DNA of 29,382 nt from JAKPQD01 sp029572965 (GTDB lineage: Bacteria > Bacteroidota > Bacteroidia > Bacteroidales > DTGW01). The DNA lies in contig DAOSPF010000043.1 of assembly GCA_035374585.1 (NCBI GenBank), forward strand, positions 1 to 29,382, written 5' to 3'. The notes beneath the pieces are model-generated. The model saw nothing but the letters and a program-made list of their open reading frames with translations, ran no database searches and was not told where the DNA came from. Made by a program: the position numbers and the translations under genes. Shown one piece after another: positions 1-6,786 of this stretch (positions are counted from its first letter, which is position 1; every line of letters begins with the position of its first letter).

Positions 1-96
1 GTTTTTCGGCGAGTGTTAAAAAAAAAACAGAAAAACGTGCAACCAGTTGATGTGTTTTTCTAATTTTGCCGTTCTAATTTTTGGAGAAAGGGGAAA

Positions 97-876
97 ATGT
101 TGCCAGATAAAAGGCAAATAGAGATTTGTATTTCACCAGCTTTATATCACAAGTTTCACAAAGACGAAGCAATAGTTGTGGTAGTAGATATCTTGCGCGC
201 AACAACAGCAATATGTGCAGCTATAGAAAATGGGGCAAAAGAGATTCGCCCGGTTTCTACCCTTGAAGAAGCACGAGAGTTTAAGAATAAAGGGTTTTGG
301 GTTGCTGCCGAGCGAGATGGCTTGGTGCAGGATTTTGCAGATTTTGGAAATTCTCCATTCAATTTTACTCCAGAACGTGTAAAAGACAAAACAATTGTGT
401 ATAGCACCACTAATGGGACCCATTCTATCAGGATGGCGCAAAAGTCTGCAATGGTTGTCATTGGTGCTTTTATCAATTTTTCAGCATTAAAAGACTTATT
501 GATAGCAGAAAATAAAGATGTTGTAATGCTTTGTGCAGGCTGGAAAGATAAGTTTTGTATTGAAGATACGCTTTTCTGTGGGGCTATGGCCGAGGCCCTT
601 ATGGCAAGCAATTTGTATGGGACCAGTTGTGATTCGACTTATGCATCTATAGATTTGTGGCAGGTAGCCAAAGGCAATGTGTTGCAATATATTGAAAAAG
701 CCGCACAACGGCATCGTTTGAAAAAGAACAAACTGGATGATGTCCTAGAATATAGTTTCAGTTTTGATAAAACAAAATCTGTTCCCGTTTTGATGGGAGA
801 TGCTATTTTGGCTTATAAAAAGGATAAATGGGAGAAATTTTTGCAAATAAAAAAAGGAGAAGCAATAAATTATTAA
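97..876 (+). CDS. comB: 2-phosphosulfolactate phosphatase family protein (ComB-like)
   Basis: The 259-residue protein matches the ComB family along its length. It has the N-terminal segment VVVDILRATTAICAAIENGA (about residues 27-46), then AAERDG with DFGNSP (about 71-87), then the STTNGTHSI block (about 103-111). Archaeal ComB removes phosphate from 2-phosphosulfolactate during coenzyme M synthesis, a Mg-dependent cytoplasmic step. In Bacteroidota the physiological substrate is not settled, and no comA, comC, comD or comE gene is visible here. The ATG at 97 is preceded by a purine-rich stretch (ggagaaagggg). A TAATTTTG at 61-68 fits the Bacteroidetes -7 box but lacks a correctly spaced TTG. 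serC follows after 45 bases, so co-transcription is plausible. The family call is firm; the reaction is inferred. Confidence 0.85.
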   Translation: MLPDKRQIEICISPALYHKFHKDEAIVVVVDILRATTAICAAIENGAKEIRPVSTLEEAREFKNKGFWVAAERDGLVQDFADFGNSPFNFTPERVKDKTIVYSTTNGTHSIRMAQKSAMVVIGAFINFSALKDLLIAENKDVVMLCAGWKDKFCIEDTLFCGAMAEALMASNLYGTSCDSTYASIDLWQVAKGNVLQYIEKAAQRHRLKKNKLDDVLEYSFSFDKTKSVPVLMGDAILAYKKDKWEKFLQIKKGEAINY

Positions 877-921
877 TTTAGCAGTCAAATTTTTAATCAA
901 TATAAGAAAATTTTATTCATT

Positions 922-1995
922 ATGAGAAAACACAATTTTAACGCCGGGCCATCTGTTTTGCCAGAGTTTACACTCGAACAAACTGCGAAAGCAGTATTAG
1001 ACTTTAATGGTTCCGGAATGTCCATTCTTGAGATTTCGCATAGAAGTAAAGATTTTGAGGCAGTATTAGCTGAAACAAAAGCACTGTTCAAAGAATTATT
1101 AAATATACCAGATGGTTACTCCATTTTATTCTTAGGAGGAGGGGCTTCCTTACAATTCTGTATGGTTCCTTTCAACCTGCTCAACAAAAAAGCTGCATAC
1201 CTTAACACAGGTGTTTGGGCCAGCAAAGCCATGAAAGAGGCTAAATTATTTGGCGAAGTGGTTGAAGTAGCTTCATCTAAGGCTGATAACTATACTTATA
1301 TACCCAAAAACTTTACAGTACCTGAAGATGTTGATTATTTTCATGTTACAACCAATAACACTATTTATGGAACTGAATTGAAGACAGATTTGAGTGTAAA
1401 TGTACCTTTGGTTGCAGATGCTTCTTCAGATATTTTGAGCCGTCCGATGGATGTATCAAAATACGGTTTGATATATGGAGGTGCACAAAAGAATTTAGGG
1501 CCTGCCGGGGTTACCTTTGTTATTGTTAAGAATGATATTCTTGGCAAGGTAACACGCCCAATTCCTACTATGTTGGATTACAAAACACATATTGAAAACG
1601 ATTCATTGTTTAATACCCCTCCTGCATTTGGAATTTTTGCCATTCTTCAGACTTTGAAGTGGATTAAATCTATTGGAGGCATCAATGCTATTTATAAAAT
1701 GAACCTTGAAAAAGCAGCTCTTTTGTACGAAGAAATTGACAGGAACCCACTTTTCAGATGTCCGGTATCAGTAGCAGAAGACCGTTCAATTATGAACGTT
1801 TGTTTTGTAATGAACGAACAATACAAGGAGCTTGAAAACGAATTCCTTGAACTGACAAAAACTAAAGGCATTGTTGGTATTAAAGGCCACAGGTCTGTTG
1901 GAGGTTTCAGGGCTTCAACATATAATGCTTTGCCAAAGGCAAGTGTAGAGGTCCTTGTTGCTGCAATGCAAGAATTTGCTAAACAAAAAGCGTAA
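922..1995 (+). CDS. serC: Phosphoserine aminotransferase
   Basis: SerC converts 3-phosphohydroxypyruvate and glutamate to O-phosphoserine and 2-oxoglutarate with pyridoxal phosphate (PLP), the second step of serine synthesis. The 357 residues are the usual length. Visible motifs are the start HNFNAGPSVLP, the glycine-rich FLGGGASLQF stretch (about residues 71-80), VADASSDILSRP, and the PLP lysine in GAQKNLGPAG (Lys190). The C-terminus has GIKGHRSVGGFRASTYNALP, the substrate-binding region of the family. The gene sits 45 bases after the comB-like gene and 22 bases before serA, so it is very likely in one transcript with serA. The ATG at 922 gives the canonical N-terminus. Confidence 0.97.
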   Translation: MRKHNFNAGPSVLPEFTLEQTAKAVLDFNGSGMSILEISHRSKDFEAVLAETKALFKELLNIPDGYSILFLGGGASLQFCMVPFNLLNKKAAYLNTGVWASKAMKEAKLFGEVVEVASSKADNYTYIPKNFTVPEDVDYFHVTTNNTIYGTELKTDLSVNVPLVADASSDILSRPMDVSKYGLIYGGAQKNLGPAGVTFVIVKNDILGKVTRPIPTMLDYKTHIENDSLFNTPPAFGIFAILQTLKWIKSIGGINAIYKMNLEKAALLYEEIDRNPLFRCPVSVAEDRSIMNVCFVMNEQYKELENEFLELTKTKGIVGIKGHRSVGGFRASTYNALPKASVEVLVAAMQEFAKQKA

Positions 1996-2017
1996 TTAAC
2001 TTTAAGTTTAAAAAAAG

Positions 2018-2941
2018 ATGAAGAAAGTACTTGTTGCTACAGAAAAGCCTTTTGCAAAGGCTGCTGTAGAAAGCATAAAACAAATAGTAGAAGGTGCTGG
2101 CTATGAATTTAAGACTTTTGAGAAATATACCACTCAGGAAGAATTGATTCAGGCCGTAGCTGATGCAAATGCATTAATTATCCGCAGCGACATTGTTGAC
2201 AGCAAAGTTATAGAGGCTGCAAAAAACCTTGAGATTGTTGTACGAGCTGGTGCAGGCTATGACAATATTGATTTAGCAGCTTGTTCTAAACGTGGTATTG
2301 TGGCAATGAATACTCCTGGTCAAAATGCCAACGCTGTTGCCGAACTGGTTTTTGGTATGGTGATTTACCTTATCCGCAACCAATTTGACGGTTCTACAGG
2401 GGTTGAACTGCGAAACAAAAAGCTGGGTATCCATGGATACGGGTATATTGGCAAGATTGTAGCCCTTATTGCCAAAGGCTTTGGTATGAAAGTATATGCT
2501 TATGACCCATTTGTTGACAGGGTCCTTATAGAGAATGATGGGGTTAAGTATGAGTCAAAATTAGAAGATTTATATACCAAATGTCAGTACATTTCATTGC
2601 ATGTGCCAGCTAATGAAAAGACCAAGAAATCAATTAATTACGACTTATTGAAGTTGATGCCTGAAGGAGCTTGCCTTATCAATACAGCCCGCAAGGAAAT
2701 TATTGATGAAGAAGGTATGTTGAAATTGTTTGAAGAAAGAAAAGACATTAAATATGCTTCAGATATTCAGCCTGACTGTGCAGCTGTTTTTGCTGAGAAA
2801 TACAAAGGAAGATATTACTTCACTCCTAAGAAAACCGGGGCACAAACACACGAAGCAAACAACAATGCCGGGTTAGCTGCTGCTAACCAAATTGTAAATT
2901 TCTTCAAAAACGGGGATAAAACATTCCAGGTTAACAAATAA
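2018..2941 (+). CDS. serA: D-3-phosphoglycerate dehydrogenase, short form without ACT domain
   Basis: SerA oxidises 3-phosphoglycerate with NAD+, the first step of serine synthesis. At 307 residues it is the short form and lacks the C-terminal ACT or intervening regulatory domains, so feedback control by serine through an ACT domain is not expected. The Rossmann motif GYGYIG lies at residues 140-145 and the catalytic Arg is in INTARKEIID (about 221-230). Where most family members have the catalytic His (TPH-I-GA), this one reads FTPKKTGAQT, with Lys at 271-272. This resembles the Entamoeba/Bacteroides-type enzymes described with Lys at the catalytic position. A terminator follows 22 bases after the stop. 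Confidence 0.94.
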   Translation: MKKVLVATEKPFAKAAVESIKQIVEGAGYEFKTFEKYTTQEELIQAVADANALIIRSDIVDSKVIEAAKNLEIVVRAGAGYDNIDLAACSKRGIVAMNTPGQNANAVAELVFGMVIYLIRNQFDGSTGVELRNKKLGIHGYGYIGKIVALIAKGFGMKVYAYDPFVDRVLIENDGVKYESKLEDLYTKCQYISLHVPANEKTKKSINYDLLKLMPEGACLINTARKEIIDEEGMLKLFEERKDIKYASDIQPDCAAVFAEKYKGRYYFTPKKTGAQTHEANNNAGLAAANQIVNFFKNGDKTFQVNK

Positions 2942-2962
2942 GATATGATGGAATAAAAGAGA

Positions 2963-2989
2963 TGCCGGGTAATTCCGGCATTTTTTTTA
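2963..2989 (+). terminator. Rho-independent terminator after serA
   Basis: A perfect 6-bp stem (tgccgg 2963-2968 with ccggca 2975-2980) and a 6-base loop are followed at once by eight T. It lies 22 bases past the serA stop and closes the comB-serC-serA unit. Confidence 0.9.
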
Positions 2990-3057
2990 TTTTTATTCAA
3001 CACAAAGGCACGAAGGCTCAAAGGATAAGGTAAATGTTTTATACCATCATTAGTTTT

Positions 3058-3087
3058 TTGTGATACAATTATTTGGAGATAAATTTG
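3058..3087 (+). promoter_or_regulatory. Bacteroidetes-type promoter for tmk
   Basis: TTG at 3058-3060, 19 bases, then TAAATTTG at 3080-3087. This matches the Bacteroidetes primary sigma consensus (TTG-N17-23-TAnnTTTG) at every fixed base. The expected start site, about 6-8 bases downstream, leaves a leader of about 20 bases before the tmk ATG at 3115. Confidence 0.7.
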
Positions 3088-3114
3088 TTATAAAATATTC
3101 AAAACACTGCAATT

Positions 3115-3798
3115 ATGAAGTTTGTAGTCATTGAAGGGCTTGATGGAAGCGGCAAATCAACACAGGTTGGGTTGCTGAAGGAATATTTGAAAAAGAATAA
3201 CATTTCGTTTCAATACATTCATTTTCCAAGGGTTGAGACCGGGATATATGGAGACATGGTAGCAAGGTTTCTCAGGGGGGAGTTTGGTAACAACGACCAG
3301 GTAAATCCTTATCTGGTAGCATTGTTGTACGCCGGCGACCGTATGGATGCTGCTGGACAAATCAATCAATGGCTTGCCAATGATGAGCTGGTGCTTTTGG
3401 ACCGATATGTTATTTCAAATATTGCTTATCAATGTGCTAAAGTGGTAGATAAAGCTGAGAAGGAAAAGCTGAAAAACTGGATTTTACAGCTCGAATATGA
3501 GCATAACAAGATACCTGTCCCTACTATCAACATTTTTCTGGATGTGCCATTCGATTTTACCCGTGAACGCCTGACACAGGGACGGACAGGCGATGACCGC
3601 GACTATTTGAACGGGGCTACAGATATTCATGAGGCTGATTTGAACTTCCAGGAAAAGGTGCGTGAGGTTTACCTTGAATTTGGCAAAGATGGCAAGGCTT
3701 TGAAGATTATTTCGTGCAACGAAAACGGAAAAATGTTGCCCCCGGATATCATTTTTGAAAAGATATTAAATATTCTTAAAAATGAAAATGTACTGTAG
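3115..3798 (+). CDS. tmk: Thymidylate (dTMP) kinase
   Basis: Tmk phosphorylates dTMP to dTDP using ATP, an essential step of dTTP synthesis. The protein opens with the P-loop EGLDGSGKST (residues 7-16). HFPR, YAGDRMDA and the LLDRYVISN (DRY) motif follow, with a lid-like GRTGDDRDY segment near residues 159-167. At 227 residues it is slightly longer than the usual 205-215, with the extra length after the lid. The start has its own perfect promoter upstream and no strong ribosome binding site. It appears to head a unit that includes the DoxX-like gene 119 bases downstream. Confidence 0.92.
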   Translation: MKFVVIEGLDGSGKSTQVGLLKEYLKKNNISFQYIHFPRVETGIYGDMVARFLRGEFGNNDQVNPYLVALLYAGDRMDAAGQINQWLANDELVLLDRYVISNIAYQCAKVVDKAEKEKLKNWILQLEYEHNKIPVPTINIFLDVPFDFTRERLTQGRTGDDRDYLNGATDIHEADLNFQEKVREVYLEFGKDGKALKIISCNENGKMLPPDIIFEKILNILKNENVL

Positions 3799-3840
3799 AT
3801 TGGATATTTATTGTGATAAATTTGAATAAACAAAAGCACC

Positions 3841-3889
3841 CAACCCCTCTTTACAAGGAGGGGAAATATTTCACTAAAAAGGGGAGTTG
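3841..3889. repeat. Palindromic REP-like intergenic repeat
   Basis: This stretch can fold as a hairpin cccctc (3844-3849) with gagggg (3858-3863). A second block, aaaaaggggagttg (to 3889), is roughly complementary to the opening caacccctcttt. C-run/G-run palindromes of this kind are dispersed in intergenic DNA of many Bacteroidetes and cyanobacteria. It lies between the tmk stop and the likely ATG of the DoxX-like gene, and an open frame through it should not be read as coding. Confidence 0.6.
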
Positions 3890-3917
3890 TTATTTAAGAA
3901 ATAAAAAATGTAATGCT

Positions 3918-5168
3918 ATGGAACGATTTGTAAAATACCTGTTTCATTTTTGCCGGATAAGCATTGGACTATTATTTATCTTTTCGAGTTTTACCAAAGG
4001 GCTTGACCCTTGGGGCTTTGCATACAAGCTCACAGATTACTTCCAGGTCATCAATATCAATAATTTGCATTATTCTACACTTGCTTTGTCTTTTATTGCA
4101 AGTGGTTTGGAATTTTTACTTGGTGTAATGCTTTTATTTAATGTGCTGATGAAATATACAGCCTGGGCAGCAGCAGCTTTTATGGCATTTTTTACAGTTT
4201 TAACTTTTCTGCTGGCTTGGTTTAACCCGGTTTCGGACTGTGGATGTTTTGGCGATGCCATAAAACTTACCAATTGGGAAACATTTTTCAAAAATGTTGT
4301 ATTTTCTGTGCTTGTAGCAGTTATATTTTGGAAAAGGAATAAATATAAAGTTTCTAAAAATACTTATTTGACTTATGGCCTTATAACGAGCGGTATTGGT
4401 GTGTTTGTATTATTTTCAGTGGCATCATACAGGCATCTTCCTATCATAGATTTTATGCCATACAGTATAGGTTCTAATATCAAAGAAAAAATGACTGTTC
4501 CTCCGGGTGCCCCTGTTGATAAATATGAAACGATGCTTACCTATCAGAATAAAAAAACAGGGGAGAAGAAAGATTTTGATTTGAAGAACTATCCCTGGCA
4601 GGATTCATTGACTTGGAAATGGGTAGAGACTAAAAGTGTTTTGGTTGAAAAAGGATATACCCCTCCAATCCATGATTTTGTTATCTCAGACCATGAAGGT
4701 AATGATATAACCCAGCAAATATTGAATGATTCAGGGTATGTATTTCTGTTTATATCGTATAATTTAAAATTGGCCAATGCGGCTGCTTTGAAAAATGCAG
4801 ATTCGTTGTATTTATATTATTCAGGGAAACCTGATACCAGGTTTTATGCTGTAACAGCATCAACTGTTGGGGTGCAAAGCCAGATAAAAGACTCGTTAGG
4901 TTTGAATATGGCTTTCAACACCGGAGACGAAACTATGTTGAAGACGGTGATACGCTCTAATCCCGGGTTGGTATTGTTAAAGAACGGCACTGTATTAGGA
5001 AAGTGGCATTATAATGATATTATCTGCCAAGACTTTTTTCAACATCCTGATTTACTTGCTTATTCAGTTCATAAGCTGAACAGGGGCAATGAAGTGATGT
5101 TTACCGCTTTGATTTTTGCTTTTTTGAGCATCCTGATCCTTTTTCTTTATTATTATAACAAAAAGTAG
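3918..5168 (+). CDS. DoxX/MauE-like membrane protein with thioredoxin-like domain (BT_3928 family)
   Basis: From the ATG at 3918 the protein has 416 residues. Four N-terminal membrane helices form a DoxX/MauE-like unit; its hallmark DCGCFGDAIKLTNWETFFKN contains Cys108 and Cys110. One more helix follows, then a soluble region (about residues 200-385) that looks thioredoxin- or peroxiredoxin-like (GYVFLFISYNL, FYAVTAST, GLVLLKNGTVLGKW) but lacks a CxxC. A final helix ends in NKK. The combination matches what is annotated as the BT_3928 family in Bacteroidetes, probably linked to redox or envelope processes; its reaction is unknown. The frame is open back to a GTG at 3813, but that extension would translate the palindromic repeat, so ATG 3918 is preferred. 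A TAAATTTG at 3817-3824 may serve as a weak promoter. Confidence 0.8.
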   Translation: MERFVKYLFHFCRISIGLLFIFSSFTKGLDPWGFAYKLTDYFQVININNLHYSTLALSFIASGLEFLLGVMLLFNVLMKYTAWAAAAFMAFFTVLTFLLAWFNPVSDCGCFGDAIKLTNWETFFKNVVFSVLVAVIFWKRNKYKVSKNTYLTYGLITSGIGVFVLFSVASYRHLPIIDFMPYSIGSNIKEKMTVPPGAPVDKYETMLTYQNKKTGEKKDFDLKNYPWQDSLTWKWVETKSVLVEKGYTPPIHDFVISDHEGNDITQQILNDSGYVFLFISYNLKLANAAALKNADSLYLYYSGKPDTRFYAVTASTVGVQSQIKDSLGLNMAFNTGDETMLKTVIRSNPGLVLLKNGTVLGKWHYNDIICQDFFQHPDLLAYSVHKLNRGNEVMFTALIFAFLSILILFLYYYNKK

Positions 5169-5181
5169 TTAAGCAGAAGTA

Positions 5182-6273
5182 TTGAAAACACTTATTTTAT
5201 ACATTCTTAAAAAAGCGCTTTATTCGGTTTCAATACTGTGGGGGGTAATGACCCTCATATTCATTCTGTTTAATGTAATCCCGGGAGATCCGGCACGTAT
5301 GGCACTTGGACAACGCTCAGATAGTGCATCATTGGCTGCTGTGCGTGCAGACTTAGGACTTGACAAGCCTGTAACGATGCAGTATGTAAAGTATCTCAAT
5401 GATCTGTCGCCTGTCAGTGTTTTCAACTGTAAAGACCAGTCCAGTTACTTCTTTTACGATACAACTGTTTATAAGCATTCTGCAAAGCTTTTTAACATTG
5501 GAGAAAGTAAAGGCCTAGTATTGAAAGCCCCTTATATGAGGCGCTCGTACCAAAACAAGCGTTTTGTGTCTGATATGATAAGTGAAGCATTAGTTCCAAC
5601 TTTTGTATTAGCTTTTATATCAATAGTTTTGGCCACAATAATAGGGATAGGGTTAGGAATACTATCGGCTTTGAAAAAAGATACCTGGGTGGACAAGGTA
5701 TCTATTGTTGTCAGTGCATTGGGTATGTCTTTACCCTCTTATTTTGCTGCTATTCTGTTTGCCTGGCTTTTTGCTTACCTGTTGGGCAATGTAACAGGCC
5801 TTGATTTGACAGGCAGCCTGTATGTTATAGACGACATGGGCGAAGGGCGGCATCTGGCATTGAAAAATATTATTCTTCCTGCATTGACATTGAGCATTCG
5901 ACCTTTGTCAGTATTTACGCAGCTTACACGAAACTCTATGCTGGACACCCTGTCGCAAGACTATATCAGGACAGCACGTGCCAAGGGGCTTTCTCAATAT
6001 TCGGTTGTGATGCACCATGCTTTGAAAAACGCTTTAAACCCTGTTGTTTCATCCATATCGGGCTGGTTTGCCTCGATGATGGCCGGGGTGATATTTATTG
6101 AGTATATTTTTGCCTGGAAAGGCTTAGGATATGTGATGGTCAATGCCCTTCAAAACTTTGATGTCCCGGTAGTTATGGGAACGGTTGTCGTCATCTCTGT
6201 TATTTTCATTGTGGTCAATATCTTTACCGATATTGTTTATTCCATTTTGGACCCACGGATAAGCCTCAAATAA
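5182..6273 (+). CDS. ABC transporter permease, OppB/DppB type
   Basis: The 363-residue protein is an inner-membrane permease of the peptide/nickel class. It has an N-terminal helix with VIPGDPARMALGQRSD, LRADLGLDKP-like spacing, and the permease core with the ATPase-contact loop (YIRTARAKGLSQYSVVMHHALKNAL, about residues 259-284). Between the first helix and the core lies an 80-residue extracytoplasmic insertion (about 70-135), which makes it longer than typical OppB (about 306). The start appears to be TTG at 5182, only 13 bases after the upstream stop. No partner permease (OppC), ATPase or binding protein is present in the window, so the substrate cannot be given. Confidence 0.85.
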   Translation: MKTLILYILKKALYSVSILWGVMTLIFILFNVIPGDPARMALGQRSDSASLAAVRADLGLDKPVTMQYVKYLNDLSPVSVFNCKDQSSYFFYDTTVYKHSAKLFNIGESKGLVLKAPYMRRSYQNKRFVSDMISEALVPTFVLAFISIVLATIIGIGLGILSALKKDTWVDKVSIVVSALGMSLPSYFAAILFAWLFAYLLGNVTGLDLTGSLYVIDDMGEGRHLALKNIILPALTLSIRPLSVFTQLTRNSMLDTLSQDYIRTARAKGLSQYSVVMHHALKNALNPVVSSISGWFASMMAGVIFIEYIFAWKGLGYVMVNALQNFDVPVVMGTVVVISVIFIVVNIFTDIVYSILDPRISLK

Positions 6274-6315
6274 TTCTACATATTTCCAAACTGTAAAAAG
6301 GCTACTTCGTATATA

Positions 6316-6344
6316 TTGTTTTGATTTAGTTTTATTTACTTTAG
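6316..6344 (+). promoter_or_regulatory. Probable promoter of the CotH/T9SS gene
   Basis: TTG at 6316-6318, an 18-base spacer and TACTTTAG at 6337-6344, which has one mismatch to TAnnTTTG. It leaves about 18 bases of leader before the ATG at 6369. Confidence 0.45.
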
Positions 6345-6368
6345 CATTCTACACTAATTGACGAAAAA

Positions 6369-6770
6369 ATGAAAAAAGTTTTGCTAACAGCAATTTTCGG
6401 ATTTTTCATGTATGATATTTTTGCCTGGGGCATAGATATTTACAAAGTGAAAAATGCCCCTGTTATTGATGGTAATGCCATTGATGCAACCTGGGCCTTG
6501 CAACCCCTTAATGATATTGAACAAGCTTTGGGCAGTACTGATGGTTATAGTGGCAGTTTTAAAATGTGCTATGATGACAAAAATATTTATTTATTGTTAT
6601 ACATTACAGATCCTACGCCCAATCAGGTGGGTTCATCTACATGGCAAAGCGATTGCGTGGAGTTATTTTTTGCTATGGATGTAAAGAATTCAGATACATA
6701 TCGGCCCGGCGATTGGCAAATCAGGAAGTTGGCTTCTAAAACTCAAGCTGCAGGGGGGGGTAGATGGTAG
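6369..6770 (+). CDS. N-terminal fragment of secreted CotH/T9SS protein (frame broken at G8)
   Basis: This 133-residue frame begins with a signal peptide (MKKVLLTAIFGFFMYDIFAW). It continues with the first half of a CBM9/DOMON-like beta domain: APVIDGNAIDATWA, then CYDDKNIYLLLYITDPTP, then CVELFFAMD. The frame runs into eight G at 6753-6760 and stops ten bases later with GGGRW. The natural continuation (VDGSSNIATLL...) is in the next frame starting at 6760, so this is not a separate gene. With seven G (or ten) the two frames join. Signal peptide and CBM9 half are visible; the phase-variation or sequencing-error explanation is open. Confidence 0.85.
   Translation: MKKVLLTAIFGFFMYDIFAWGIDIYKVKNAPVIDGNAIDATWALQPLNDIEQALGSTDGYSGSFKMCYDDKNIYLLLYITDPTPNQVGSSTWQSDCVELFFAMDVKNSDTYRPGDWQIRKLASKTQAAGGGRW
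6753..6760 (+). repeat. Poly-G tract (G8) at the frameshift
   Basis: Eight consecutive G lie inside the CBM9-like coding region of an otherwise intact gene. A change to G7 puts codons GGG GGG GTA GAT in frame with the downstream 3.5-kb frame. Such tracts are classic slippage sites and also common sites of assembly error. Confidence 0.9.
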
Positions 6771-6786
6771 TTCAAATATTGCTACT

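Noticed and set aside
3813..3917. GTG start extending the DoxX-like protein by 35 residues
   Set aside because: The extension translates the palindromic repeat and has no family resemblance; MERFVKYLFHF at 3918 is a normal membrane protein start.
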